Counted from the first letter of the stretch, positions 54,974-64,000 are shown. The stretch: 64,000 nt of DNA from Xylanimonas allomyrinae (GCF_004135345.1 NZ_CP035495.1:2232001-2296000), one strand, 5' to 3'. Made by a program: numbers and translations. The notes: generated from the letters alone by a model not told the origin.

Positions 54974-55121
54974 CGTTACCTCCGTCGTCGCAGGTGCGCC
55001 GCGCAGTCGGCGCCCGGGCCGCTTGGTCAAGACTATCGAACGTCCTGGCAAAGCAGCATAGAACGCGTCTCGCCACGCGCGGGCCACGCGTGACGCCAGC
55101 GGACCCCGTCGCAGACGACGA

Positions 55122-55153
55122 CGCCCCGGCCCGCCGAGAGGCGGACCGGGGCG
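55122..55153. terminator. Terminator after the first NlpC/P60 gene
   Basis: Hairpin CGCCCCGGCCCGCC-gagag-GCGG-a-CCGGGGCG, 16 nt past the stop codon in the minus direction. Confidence 0.75.
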
Positions 55154-55168
55154 TGTGAAGGTGCGGCG

Positions 55169-55918
55169 TCAGGAGACGCGCAGGAAGACGGGGTTCGACT
55201 GCCAGAGCTTGTGGACGCTCGCCGTCGTGCCGGGGCGCGATGCCTCGATCTGCATGCCGTCACCCAGATAGATCGCCACGTGACCGGGCGACCAGATCAC
55301 GTCACCGGGCTGGGCCTCGGCCCGCGAGACCTGCGTCGTGTGCGACGAGTTGAGGATGCCGCGCGACTGGTGCGGCAGGTCGATGCCGAGCTGCGCATAG
55401 ACGTACGAGACCAGGCCCGAACAGTCGAAGCCGCTCGGCGTGGCACCCCCGTACACATACGGGACGCCCACGTAGCGCAGCGCGACCGAGGCAGCACCCG
55501 AGGCACTGGACGCAGCCGGCGCTGCGGCACGCTCGGCCGACCGCGACGCCGTCGCGGCGCGTGCGGGCGCGGCCTGTGCCGGTGCGGCCGGCGTGACCTG
55601 GACGGCACCCTCGGCCGCGATCGACTCGACCTCCACCTGCGCGTCGGCGGGGACCGTCACGACCGGGGCTGCCTGAAGTGCCTCGCGAGCCTGCGCGGTC
55701 AGCGCGTTCAGATCGGCACCCGCCGTCTTCGTCGCGACGCCGCCCTCGGCCGGGGCCGCGTGCGCGGTCGTCGCGAAGGACGAGACGAGGATGCCACCCG
55801 CGGTGGCGACGACGGCGGCTCGACGACCGACGGCGGCAGCGTTCTGGTTCAGCCCGCTCAGCGGGGTCAACGGGCGGCGCGCGGCGCGATGCCGGGCGCG
55901 CGTCGTGCTAGCTGTCAC
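55169..55918 (-). CDS. NlpC/P60 peptidoglycan endopeptidase
   Basis: A 249-residue secreted hydrolase. The signal segment (RRAAVVATAGGILVSSFATT) ends at AHAAP. A short helical and Ala/Pro-rich linker precedes the C-terminal NlpC/P60 domain with VALRYVGVPYVYGGATPSGF, the catalytic Cys in FDCSGLVSYV, the His in SPGHVAIYLGDG and a final polar residue near QIEASRPG. It cuts peptide stems of peptidoglycan. The GTG follows GGAGAGG. A c-di-AMP riboswitch precedes the gene, so wall cleavage is tied to that signal. It is a paralogue of the next gene. Confidence 0.9.
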   Translation of the reverse strand: MTASTTRARHRAARRPLTPLSGLNQNAAAVGRRAAVVATAGGILVSSFATTAHAAPAEGGVATKTAGADLNALTAQAREALQAAPVVTVPADAQVEVESIAAEGAVQVTPAAPAQAAPARAATASRSAERAAAPAASSASGAASVALRYVGVPYVYGGATPSGFDCSGLVSYVYAQLGIDLPHQSRGILNSSHTTQVSRAEAQPGDVIWSPGHVAIYLGDGMQIEASRPGTTASVHKLWQSNPVFLRVS

Positions 55919-55932
55919 GTGATCCCTCTCCG

Positions 55933-56075
55933 GAACGCCTGCGAGGTGAGCTGTCGGGTTCGGGTAGGAGATGTACCCGGCCGGTCGCGGCCCGGAGGCC
56001 GTGCCCGGCTTCACCCCAAGGCCGTCGAGACGGCCGGAGAACATGGTTCCCCCGTCCCCGTCAAACGGAAGGTCG
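55933..56075 (-). ncRNA. c-di-AMP riboswitch (ydaO/yuaA type), first copy
   Basis: On the minus strand it contains GACGGGGGAACCATG, GGGGTGAAGCC and, at its 3' end, CCCGAACCCGACAGCTCACC followed by TCGCAGGCG. These are the conserved blocks of the ydaO class, in the right order. It ends about 15 nt before the GTG of the first NlpC/P60 gene. In actinobacteria this class commonly regulates wall hydrolases; c-di-AMP binding usually turns expression off. Confidence 0.88.
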
Positions 56076-56271
56076 TCACCACATCCCGGTGACGGGGCTC
56101 GGCGTCCGGGTGTGGACCGGGCTGGAGAACCAGCCCGGCGAGATCGACGGTATCGGACGCTCGACCAATTGTCACGGCCGGATCACGAACCGATCGGATT
56201 TCACCACGGCCGCTGCTCGCCGAGTGCCACCGCATCGGCCCGGCAGGGGCCCTCGAACCCTGTCCGCGTAC

Positions 56272-56309
56272 GCCTCGGGGCCCCGTCGCACGCGACGGGG
56301 CCCCGAGGC
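56272..56309. terminator. Terminator after the second NlpC/P60 gene
   Basis: Perfect 18-bp inverted repeat (GCCTCGGGGCCCCGTCGC and its complement), 20 nt past the stop codon. Confidence 0.88.
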
Positions 56310-56329
56310 TCTCGTTCCGGGTGAGCGGT

Positions 56330-57129
56330 TCAGCCGACGCGGATGAAGACCGGGTTCGACTGCCAGAGGCTGCGGAACTGGATCGACATCCCAGGCCGCG
56401 GCGCGTCGATCTGCATGCCGTTGCCCGCGTAGATGGAGACGTGGCCGGGCGTCCAGATGATGTCACCCGGTCGCGCGTCGGCCGCAGAGACGACGGTCCC
56501 GGCCGAGCGCTGGCCGCTCGACGTGCGCGGCAGGCTGATGCCCACCTGAGCGAACACGTACTGGGTGAAGCCCGAGCAGTCGAAGCCTGCGGGAGTGGTC
56601 CCACCCGCGAGGTAGGGCACGCCCACGTAGCGCCCGGCGATCGACACGACGTCCGAGCCGGCCGCGAAGTCAGGTGCAGGGGCCGCCGTCGCCGTCTGGG
56701 CGGGAGCGGCCGCGGTCGTGGTCCGCTCCGTCGTGCGCGAGGTCGCCGCGGCGCGCGCGGGACGGGCGGCGGCACGCGGCTGGGGCGCCGGGGTGACCTC
56801 GACGGTCGCGACACCGCCGTCGGGGCGATCGCCTCGACCTCGACCTGCGCGTCCGCAGCGACGGTCACGACGGGTGCGGCCTCCAGGGCCTGGCGGGCCT
56901 GGGCCGTCAGGGCTCCCAGGTCCACGGTGCTGAGCCGGGCTCCGGCGTCGTCGCGGGCCGGAGCCGCCTGCGCGGTACCGGCACCGAGGGTCGAGATGAT
57001 GAGGCCGCCAGCGGTGGCCACGACGGCGGCGCGTCTACCTGCGCCCGCGCCGACGGTCTGGGCGATCTCCGTGAGGGGGGTCACGGGACGACGGGCGGCG
57101 CGGTGCCGCGCGACGTTCGCTGCGCTCAC
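56330..57129 (-). pseudogene. NlpC/P60 peptidoglycan endopeptidase, frame broken near 56822
   Basis: This is a paralogue of the preceding gene, with the same layout. The GTG at 57129 begins VSAANVARHRAARRPVTPL, and the signal segment is RRAAVVATAGGLIISTLGAG. A linker with APVVTVAADAQVEVEAIAP follows, after which the frame shifts at a CCCC run. The domain continues in another frame with AGRYVGVPYLAGGTTPAGF, the catalytic Cys in FDCSGFTQYVFAQ and the His in TPGHVSIYAGNG. Corrected, it has about 266 residues. Its own c-di-AMP riboswitch lies upstream. The break is at a homopolymer, so an error is likely. Confidence 0.8.
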
Positions 57130-57147
57130 AAGCTCTACCTCTCCATG

Positions 57148-57285
57148 CCGCCAACGAGGTGAGCTGTCGGGTTCGGGCAGGAGATGCACCCGGCCTCGGC
57201 CGGCCCGCAGGCCGCCCAAGGCTTCACCCCAAGGGCTCCGTCTCCGGGAGCCCGCAAGTGGGTCCCCCGCCCCTGCCTTCGGAGG
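57148..57285 (-). ncRNA. c-di-AMP riboswitch (ydaO/yuaA type), second copy
   Basis: On the minus strand it contains GGGGCGGGGGACCCACTTGC, TTGGGGTGAAGCC and CCCGAACCCGACAGCTCACC followed by TCGTTGGCG, the same blocks as in the first copy. It ends about 18 nt before the GTG of the second NlpC/P60 gene. The two copies share their conserved blocks but differ in their variable stems. Confidence 0.88.
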
Positions 57286-57440
57286 TCAGTCCGTAGCGCG
57301 GGCGGTGGCAGGGTTCGGCGTCCGTTCGCGCGCACTCGGGGGAAACCCTGAGTGCGTAAGGGACCGTACCCGAGCCGGTCCCGCGATGTCACGCTCTGGT
57401 CACGAATTCAGTCGGAACCGACCGGCACCCAGCGCGCAGT

Positions 57441-57470
57441 GCACGGTCGCTGGCGCGCAGACGACCGTGC
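57441..57470. terminator. Terminator of the DtxR-family gene
   Basis: Perfect 9-bp arms GCACGGTCG and CGACCGTGC with a 12-nt loop, 8 nt past the stop codon. Confidence 0.7.
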
Positions 57471-57477
57471 GGGCGCG

Positions 57478-58206
57478 TCAGCGCTGCGTGACGAACAGGT
57501 GGCGAGCGGCGTCCTCCGGCAGACCGATCGCGTCGTCGCGGCCCGCGACCACGACCATGTACGTCCCGTCGGCCAGCGACGCCGACACGCTCGCGCCCGG
57601 CACCAGCCCCGCACCCGAGAGCCGCACGAGCAGCTCGACATCGGTCTGCAGCGGCTCTCCGATCCGCTGGAGCACCAGCTCCACCGGGCCGCCGGCGCCC
57701 GGGGCCGCGACGGCCGCCAGCGCCTCGAACACGCTCGGCAGCGGCGCGACGCCCGCGAGGTAGGGCTGCTCGCGGCCGGCGTCGTCCGTGCCGAGCTCGG
57801 ACAAGCCGGGGATCGGGTTGCCGTACGGGTCCTGGTGCGGGTGATCGAGCAGCGTGAGCAGGCGACGCTCGACGTCCTCGCTCATCACGTGCTCCCACCG
57901 GCACGCCTCGGTGTGGACCTGCTCCCAGTCGAGCTTGATGACGTCGGTCAGCAGCCGCTCGGCCAGGCGATGCTTGCGCATGACCCGGCGGGCCTTGTCC
58001 ATGCCGGGAGCCGTGAGCTCCAGGTGCCGGTCCCCGGTGACGACGACGAGGCCGTCACGCTCCATGCGCGCGACCGTCTGCGACACCGTGGGGCCCGAGT
58101 GCCCCAACCGCTCCGCGATCCGGGCGCGCAGCGGGGTGATGCCCTCTTCGACGAGCTCGTAGATCGTCTTCAGGTACATCTCGGTGGTGTCGATCAGGTC
58201 GGCCAC
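57478..58206 (-). CDS. DtxR/IdeR-family metal-dependent repressor
   Basis: A 242-residue protein. The N-terminal winged helix (DTTEMYLKTIYELVEEGITP, then RIAERLGHSGPTVSQTVARM) is followed by a dimerisation domain with metal ligands in HTEACRWEHVMSEDVERRL, and a C-terminal SH3-like domain with VSASLADGTYMVVVAGRDDA. This is the full three-domain layout of iron- or manganese-responsive repressors. The GTG at 58206 follows GGAAGGA. It is divergent from serC. The metal cannot be fixed by eye, although DLID.TEMYL is common to IdeR. Confidence 0.9.
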   Translation of the reverse strand: MADLIDTTEMYLKTIYELVEEGITPLRARIAERLGHSGPTVSQTVARMERDGLVVVTGDRHLELTAPGMDKARRVMRKHRLAERLLTDVIKLDWEQVHTEACRWEHVMSEDVERRLLTLLDHPHQDPYGNPIPGLSELGTDDAGREQPYLAGVAPLPSVFEALAAVAAPGAGGPVELVLQRIGEPLQTDVELLVRLSGAGLVPGASVSASLADGTYMVVVAGRDDAIGLPEDAARHLFVTQR

Positions 58207-58309
58207 GAGCTTTCCTTCCGGTCTCCAGGATCCACCGCGCACCGCGCGGACGACGCGCGGCGGAACGCACGACGAGACGGCGCGGGGGCGGGGCAGCAGG
58301 CCCGCTTAG

Positions 58310-59461
<1,152 letters not shown>

Positions 59462-59471
59462 CGCACGGCCC

Positions 59472-60740
59472 TCACGCGGTGGCCGTCTGGTAGACCACCT
59501 CGACGTGCGGGCGCGGGTGCAGGTGCGGGCGCAGGCGCAGGTTCCAGTTGCGCACGGCCCACACGGAAGCCGCGCCGACCACCAGGAACGTCGCGATCGA
59601 CCCGACGAGGATCGACCAGCGCGGCCCGAACTGCGAGCCGATCCACCCCACGAGCGGCGACCCGATGGGCGTGGCGCCCTGGAACACCATCATGTACAGC
59701 GCCATGACGCGCCCGCGCATGGCCGGGTCGACCGACGTCTGGAGGGTCGCGTTCGCGGCCGTCATCATGGTCAGCGACGAGAGCCCCACGGGCACGCAGA
59801 AGATCAGGTAGCTCCAGAACGTGGGCATCAGCGCGTTGAGCGTCGTCGCCACCGCGAACGCCAGCCCTGCCCCGAGCACGAGCCGCACGCGCGGCCGCTC
59901 GCGGCGCGCGGCCAGCAGCGCACCCGTCAGCGAACCGATCGCGAGCACCGACCCGAGCACGCCGAACTCACCGGCCCCCTTGCCGAACTCGACGCGGGCC
60001 ATCATGGCGCTCGTGAGCTGGAAGTTGAGGCCGAACATCGACACGACGGCCATGACCGCCATGATCATGACGATGTCGCTGCGCCCCCGGACATAGCGCA
60101 TGGCCTCGCGGATCTGGCCCTTGGACCGCGGCGCCGAGGGCAGCACGCGCAGCGTCGCGGTGTTCATCACCGCGAGCGCCACGATGGTCGCCGCGAACGA
60201 GACGCCGTTGATCAGGAAGACCCAGCCCGCGCCGACGGCGGCGATGAGAAGACCGGCGGCGCCAGGTCCGATGAGACGCGCAGCGTTGAACGAGGCGGAG
60301 TTCAGACCGATCGCGTTGGGCAGGTTGTCCGCCGGCACGAGCTCGGCGACGAACGTCTGGCGCACCGGCGAGTCGATCGCCGAGGCGACCCCCAGCAGGA
60401 ACGCGAGCGTGTACACGTGCCACAGCTGCACGGTGCCGCTGAGGGTGAGGGCGGCGAGCACGAACGCGAGCACGCCCATGGCTGCCTGGGTGGCCATGAG
60501 GAGCTTGCGGCGCGGGAGCCGGTCGGCCAGGAGCCCCGCGTAGGGCGACAGCAGGAGGAACGGCAGGAACTGCAGCGCCGTCGTGATGCCCACCGCGGTG
60601 CCCGAGTTGTTCGTCAGGTGGGTCAGCACCACCCAGTCCTGCCCGACGCGCTGCATCCACGTGCCGACGTTGGCGACGAGGGCCGCGCCGAACCACAGGC
60701 GGTAGTTGGGCTGGCGGAGGGAGGTGAAGGTGGAGGCCAT
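59472..60740 (-). CDS. MFS drug exporter (MFS_3 family)
   Basis: A 422-residue protein with about 12 membrane helices. The start FTSLRQPNYRLWFGAALVAN and VGTWMQRVGQDWVVLTHLT are the standard N-terminus of this group. Motif A is PYAGLLADRLPRRKLLM, and DSPVRQTFVAELVPADNLPN follows. It lies 68 nt downstream of a MarR-type regulator in the same direction, so it is probably an efflux pump under MarR control. It is distinct from, but related to, the MFS protein at 18238. Confidence 0.88.
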   Translation of the reverse strand: MASTFTSLRQPNYRLWFGAALVANVGTWMQRVGQDWVVLTHLTNNSGTAVGITTALQFLPFLLLSPYAGLLADRLPRRKLLMATQAAMGVLAFVLAALTLSGTVQLWHVYTLAFLLGVASAIDSPVRQTFVAELVPADNLPNAIGLNSASFNAARLIGPGAAGLLIAAVGAGWVFLINGVSFAATIVALAVMNTATLRVLPSAPRSKGQIREAMRYVRGRSDIVMIMAVMAVVSMFGLNFQLTSAMMARVEFGKGAGEFGVLGSVLAIGSLTGALLAARRERPRVRLVLGAGLAFAVATTLNALMPTFWSYLIFCVPVGLSSLTMMTAANATLQTSVDPAMRGRVMALYMMVFQGATPIGSPLVGWIGSQFGPRWSILVGSIATFLVVGAASVWAVRNWNLRLRPHLHPRPHVEVVYQTATA

Positions 60741-60808
60741 GGGTCCTTCGGTTCGACGGTCAGGCAGGGGGCGGGTTTCGGGCGCGTGAGCGCTCGGGGT
60801 CTGGGCTC

Positions 60809-61234
60809 TCAGCAGGCGGCGAGGTCGGCGAGCAGCGCGCCGGCGCGGTCGAGAAGCGCGCGGTCCTCGGCGCTCAGCGTGTCGAGCTGGCGGGCGAGCC
60901 AGGCGTCGCGGCGCCGCCGGGTCTCCTCGACCTCACGCCGCCCGGCCTGGGTGAGCCGCACGACGACGAGCCGCCCGTCGGTGGGGTGCTCGGCCTTTGC
61001 GACCATGCCGAGCTCGGCGAGCGCGTTGACGGTGCGGGTCATCGACGGCGGCCGGACGCGCTCGCGCTGGGCGAGCGCGCCGGGCGTCTGGTCGCCGTGG
61101 CGCATGAGGTAGGTGAGGACGCCGAACTGCGCATCGGGCAGGTCGGCTTCGCCTCGTTCGGCACGAAGCCGCCGCACGAACCGGCCGACGGAGACGCGCA
61201 GCTCGCTCGCGAGAGGAGCAGGTGCAACAACCAT
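60809..61234 (-). CDS. MarR-family transcriptional regulator
   Basis: A 141-residue winged-helix protein: AQFGVLTYLMRHGDQTPGAL, then ERVRPPSMTRTVNALAELGM (recognition helix) and HPTDGRLVVVRLTQAGRREV (wing with the DGR motif). It probably represses itself and the MFS exporter downstream until a drug or phenolic ligand binds. A perfect 8-bp inverted repeat 13 nt upstream of the ATG is its likely operator. Confidence 0.9.
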   Translation of the reverse strand: MVVAPAPLASELRVSVGRFVRRLRAERGEADLPDAQFGVLTYLMRHGDQTPGALAQRERVRPPSMTRTVNALAELGMVAKAEHPTDGRLVVVRLTQAGRREVEETRRRRDAWLARQLDTLSAEDRALLDRAGALLADLAAC

Positions 61235-61246
61235 TCCCTTACCTTA

Positions 61247-61269
61247 GGTCATTACCTCTGCTAATGACC
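61247..61269. promoter_or_regulatory. Putative MarR operator
   Basis: Perfect inverted repeat GGTCATTA-cctctgc-TAATGACC, AT-rich against a GC-rich background and placed directly before the marR gene. ACCTTAGG beside it adds further symmetry. The size (23 bp) fits a MarR dimer. Confidence 0.75.
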
Positions 61270-61282
61270 ACCCCTCCGGGCC

Positions 61283-61350
61283 GTCGCCTCGGCAGTCCGT
61301 CGTCCCCGCGTGCCCCCGGGCGCACGCGCTGACGACGGACTGCCGACGTG
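61283..61350. repeat. Dispersed palindromic element, copy 2
   Basis: A 68-nt inverted repeat with arms CGGCAGTCCGTCGTC and GACGACGGACTGCCG. By its asymmetric centre it is in the opposite orientation to the other three copies. It lies in the interval between marR and the nuclease-like gene. Confidence 0.93.
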
Positions 61351-61430
61351 ACTCCCGGCAACCCACAGGGTTGTGCACAGGGAGGCAGGGCGGGGGCAGC
61401 ACCTGGGGCGGGCGCGGGCAGGGTGAGCGG

Positions 61431-62456
61431 ATGGAGGGATCACCGAGACTGCTCATCTCCCGCGAGCACGACCGAGACGAGCTGCGCCGCGACCTGGCCG
61501 CAGGGCGACTGGTCCGGGTGCGGCGCGGTGCGTACGCGCCGGGACCCGCATCCTTCGACGCGCAACGAGCCCGGGTCCTCGCCGTCCACCGGCAGCTGGT
61601 CGCACCGCACGTCTTCGGCTTCGCCTCGGCGGCCGTGGTCCACGGGCTGCACTCCTGGAACCGCCCGGAGCAGGTCCACGTCGTCGTGGGCTCGCGGCCC
61701 TCGGGCCGCAGCGCGGCCGACATCGCGCGGCATACCGCCGAGCTCGGCCCCGCCGCGGTCACGACCGTCGACGGCCTGCCGGTCACGACCCTGACGCGCA
61801 CCGTCGTCGACTGCGCGCTGACGATGCACCCGATGGAGGCCCTCGTCATCGCCGACGGCGCGATGAACCGGCTGGAGTTCGACCGCGACGCGGCGCTCGC
61901 CCAGGTCGCCGCCCGGCGCCGTCCCAACGGCAAGGCCCGCGCGGACTGGGTGCTGCGGAACGCTGCGGCGGGGACGCGCTCCGTCTGGGAGACCTGGCTG
62001 CGCTACCTGCCCTTGCGCGAAGGGTTTCCCACACCGGTGGTCGAGCCTCCCGTCGTGACGAGGCTCGGCGTGATGCACCCGGACATCGGGTGGCCCGACC
62101 TCGGTCTGTACGTCGAGTTCGACGGCCGGGTCAAGTACCGGGACGACGGCCTCCGGCCGGGGCACAGCGCGGAGCGCGAGCTCCTGGCGGAGAAGCGCAG
62201 GTTCGACGCCATCCGGGAGACAGGCGTGAACCCGCTGCGCGTCATGGCCGCCGACGGCCCCTACCGCTACATGGAGCGCCTGAGGTCCCGCCTCCCCCCG
62301 CACCTCAGATCCACATTGCGGGTGAACCCCGGCTCCCCCTTCCGCCCCAGCGCGTCAGGTAGGCAGTTCGTCGTCAGCGCGTGCGCCCGGGGGCACGCGG
62401 GGACGACGAACTGCCGACCTGACAAGGACGACCCTCGTCTGGGCAAGGCTCTTTAG
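61431..62456 (+). CDS. AbiEi/DUF559-like protein with PD-(D/E)xK nuclease domain
   Basis: A 341-residue protein. The N-terminal winged-helix region (LISREHDRDELRRDLAAGRL followed by VRVRRGAYAP) and PHVFGFASAAVVHGLHSW match AbiEi antitoxin-like proteins. LPVTTLTRTVVDCAL follows. The C-terminal part is a VSR/DUF559-type nuclease fold with HPDIGWPDLGLYVEFDGRVK (Asp, Glu-x-Asp-Gly) and LLAEKRRFDAIRETG (Glu-Lys-Arg). There is no AbiEii toxin nearby; solitary members are common in actinobacteria. The last ~34 residues are encoded by a palindromic repeat and the bases after it. The ATG lies after AGGGTGAG. Confidence 0.75.
   Translation: MEGSPRLLISREHDRDELRRDLAAGRLVRVRRGAYAPGPASFDAQRARVLAVHRQLVAPHVFGFASAAVVHGLHSWNRPEQVHVVVGSRPSGRSAADIARHTAELGPAAVTTVDGLPVTTLTRTVVDCALTMHPMEALVIADGAMNRLEFDRDAALAQVAARRRPNGKARADWVLRNAAAGTRSVWETWLRYLPLREGFPTPVVEPPVVTRLGVMHPDIGWPDLGLYVEFDGRVKYRDDGLRPGHSAERELLAEKRRFDAIRETGVNPLRVMAADGPYRYMERLRSRLPPHLRSTLRVNPGSPFRPSASGRQFVVSACARGHAGTTNCRPDKDDPRLGKAL
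62354..62423. repeat. Dispersed palindromic element, copy 3
   Basis: A 70-nt inverted repeat with arms GTCAGGTAGGCAGTTCGTCG and CGACGAACTGCCGACCTGAC (one mismatch). It lies inside the 3' end of the nuclease-like gene and is read as GRQFVVSACARGHAGTTNCR. The AGTTCG/CGAACT pair replaces AGTCCG/CGGACT of other copies on both arms. Confidence 0.95.
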
Positions 62457-62465
62457 GATGAAGCG

Positions 62466-63632
62466 GTGAAGATCGCCATCGCCGGTACCGGCTATGTGGG
62501 ACTGTCCAACGCCGTCGTCCTCGCGCAGCACCACGAGGTGGTCGCGGTCGACATCGACCCGGGCAAGGTCGACCTGATCAACCGGCGCCGCGCGCCCATC
62601 GTCGACACCGAGCTCGAGCAGTACCTGAGCGAGAAGCCGCTGTCGCTCACCGCCACGACGGACGGCGACAACGCGTACGCCCACGCCGAGCTCGTCGTCG
62701 TCGCGACTCCCACCAACTACGACGAGGTGACGCAGTTCTTCGACACCTCGAGCGTGGAGGGTGTCATCGACCAGGTCTTGGCGGTCAACCCGGCCGCGCT
62801 CATCGTCGTGAAGTCGACGGTTCCGGTCGGATTCACCACCCGCATGCTCGCCGAGCACGACGGCGCAGCGATCGTCTTCTCGCCCGAGTTCCTGCGCGAG
62901 GGCCGGGCGCTGTACGACAACCTCCACCCGTCTCGCATCGTCGTCGGCGACCGCTCCGACCGGGGCCGGCTGTTCGCGAACCTGATGCTGGAAGGTGCGA
63001 TCGACCAGGACGTGCCGGTGCTGCTGACCGATCCCACGGAGGCCGAGGCGATCAAGCTGTTCGCCAACACCTACCTGGCGCTGCGCGTGGCCTACTTCAA
63101 CGAGCTCGACACGTACGCGGCCACCCGCGGGCTCGACACCGCGCAGATCATCGAGGGCGTGGGGCTTGACCCGCGCATCGGGTCGCACTACAACAACCCG
63201 TCGTTCGGGTATGGCGGCTACTGCCTGCCGAAGGACACCAAGCAGCTGCTGGCCAACTACCAGGACGTGCCGCAGAACCTCATCAGCGCGATCGTCGATG
63301 CCAACACGACACGCAAGGACTTCATCGCCGCCGACATCCTGCGTCGAAAGCCCCAGGTGGTCGGCATGTACCGGCTCATCATGAAGTCGGGTTCGGACAA
63401 CTTCCGGGCCTCGTCCATCCAGGGTGTGATGAAGCGGCTCAAGGCGAAGGGCATCGAGGTCGTGGTCTACGAGCCCACCTTGGAGCAGGAGGAGTTCTTC
63501 CGCAGCGAGGTCATCCGCGACCTGGAGGAGTTCAAGGCCCGCTCCGACGTCATCGTGGCGAACCGCCGCACCGAGTCTCTCGCGGACGTCGCCGCGAAGC
63601 TCTACACCCGCGACATCTACGGCCGCGACTGA
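62466..63632 (+). CDS. ugd: UDP-glucose 6-dehydrogenase
   Basis: A 388-residue enzyme oxidising UDP-glucose to UDP-glucuronate with two NAD+. The Rossmann start is [55 protein letters not shown] and [20 protein letters not shown] are conserved, and the catalytic Cys is in [13 protein letters not shown] (about residue 253). UDP-glucuronate feeds capsule or teichuronic-type polymers. The GTG start is 6 nt after TAGGAT, so it is probably leaderless. No other polysaccharide gene is near. The palindromic element follows the stop codon. Confidence 0.95.
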   Translation: MKIAIAGTGYVGLSNAVVLAQHHEVVAVDIDPGKVDLINRRRAPIVDTELEQYLSEKPLSLTATTDGDNAYAHAELVVVATPTNYDEVTQFFDTSSVEGVIDQVLAVNPAALIVVKSTVPVGFTTRMLAEHDGAAIVFSPEFLREGRALYDNLHPSRIVVGDRSDRGRLFANLMLEGAIDQDVPVLLTDPTEAEAIKLFANTYLALRVAYFNELDTYAATRGLDTAQIIEGVGLDPRIGSHYNNPSFGYGGYCLPKDTKQLLANYQDVPQNLISAIVDANTTRKDFIAADILRRKPQVVGMYRLIMKSGSDNFRASSIQGVMKRLKAKGIEVVVYEPTLEQEEFFRSEVIRDLEEFKARSDVIVANRRTESLADVAAKLYTRDIYGRD

Positions 63633-63650
63633 CACCGCCTCCGTCCGGCT

Positions 63651-63717
63651 CAGTTCGGCAGTCCGTCGTCAGCGCGCGGCCCGGGGGCACGCGGTGACGA
63701 CGGACTGCCGAACTGAG
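63651..63717. repeat. Dispersed palindromic element, copy 4
   Basis: A 67-nt inverted repeat with arms TCAGTTCGGCAGTCCGTCGT and ACGACGGACTGCCGAACTGA. It lies between the convergent ugd and PTS IIA genes, where it could also act as a bidirectional terminator. AGTTCGG/CCGAACT replaces AGGTCGG/CCGACCT on both arms. Confidence 0.95.
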
Positions 63718-63727
63718 CGGGACGGAG

Positions 63728-64000
63728 TCAGGCAGTGCGGGCCGGGAGGGTGAGGAGCGGGTCGCCGGCGGCGACCGTGGTACCCGGTGCCGGCACCGGG
63801 AGTGCGCCGTCGGGGCCGGCGTCGAGCGCGACCACCGGCACGAGCGCGGACCGGCCGCCCGCGGTGACGGCGGCCGGGTCCCAGGTCACCACGACCTGCC
63901 CCGCCTCGACCGCGTCCCCCTCGGCGACGTGGAGCGTGAACCCCTCGCCCTCGAGCTGGACGGTGTCGATGCCCAGGTGGACGAGCACCGCCCGCCCGTC
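63728..64000 (-). CDS. PTS glucose-type EIIA domain, C-terminal part
   Basis: Only the last 90 codons lie in the window. VLVHLGIDTVQLEGEGFTLH is the phosphorylation site region of EIIA-Glc proteins, with His in 'HxGIDTV'. HVAEGDAVEAGQVVVTWDPA follows, as in Crr and EIIA-Nag. It passes phosphate from HPr to an EIIB domain. Whether it is a free EIIA or the end of a fused permease cannot be seen. Confidence 0.9.
   Translation of the reverse strand, partial: DGRAVLVHLGIDTVQLEGEGFTLHVAEGDAVEAGQVVVTWDPAAVTAGGRSALVPVVALDAGPDGALPVPAPGTTVAAGDPLLTLPARTA

Overview
The window is GC-rich (roughly 70-75%) chromosomal DNA from an actinomycete. It is most likely a member of the Micrococcales near Cellulomonas, Cellulosimicrobium, Isoptericola or Oerskovia. 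The evidence is the codon bias, many leaderless starts with a TANNNT -10 box just upstream, an actinobacterial-type xylose isomerase operon, paired NlpC/P60 genes each behind a c-di-AMP (ydaO-type) riboswitch, and abundant LPXTG and SipW-type surface machinery. No rRNA, CRISPR array or complete insertion sequence was seen.

Layout. (1) 1-5428: one end of an integrative element lodged at the 3' end of tRNA-Ala: the tail of a T4SS coupling protein, a PASTA membrane protein, an SSB-like protein, a methylase-like protein lacking its catalytic motif, a tyrosine integrase and an excisionase. (2) 5.5-21.7 kb: a housekeeping block with a SepX-like protein, RimJ-like acetyltransferase, 5-formyl-THF cyclo-ligase, penicillin acylase, FmdB, a SAF-domain protein, MscL, a very large helicase-like protein with a degenerate NTPase, an MFS exporter and an ABC exporter pair. 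(3) 21.8-27.3 kb: a 1198-residue LPXTG protein, a divergent LuxR regulator and tRNA-Arg. (4) 27.4-32.8 kb: xylR (ROK), xylA, xylB and a zinc alcohol dehydrogenase. (5) 32.8-36.3 kb: the first SipW surface-protein cluster. (6) 36.3-39.6 kb: folA-thyA, then a sortase and its probable substrate. (7) 40.2-46.2 kb: OsmC, an unknown protein, a large LuxR regulator and an aspartate-type aminotransferase. (8) 46.2-53.9 kb: a six-gene second SipW cluster. (9) 54-64 kb: universal stress protein, two NlpC/P60 hydrolases with riboswitches, DtxR-type regulator, SerC, MarR-MFS pair, a nuclease-like gene, UDP-glucose dehydrogenase and the end of a PTS IIA domain.

The surface theme dominates. Two separate SipW-type signal peptidases each sit with short SipW-type secreted proteins and an LPXTG protein. 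Two further sortase-type substrates and a sortase lie between them. Xylose uptake control, cell-wall hydrolases under c-di-AMP control and MscL fit a plant- or soil-associated organism with an elaborate envelope.

The most unusual structural signal is a roughly 68-nt, near-perfect palindromic intergenic element present four times (19.5, 61.3, 62.4 and 63.7 kb). Its stem differences are often compensatory. Two copies, in opposite orientation, bracket the PD-(D/E)xK nuclease-like gene at 61431-62456, and one of them supplies the end of its reading frame.

A caution for any reader: at least eleven reading frames are broken at short G or C runs, in genes that otherwise look intact. This pattern suggests residual homopolymer errors in the sequence more than real gene decay.
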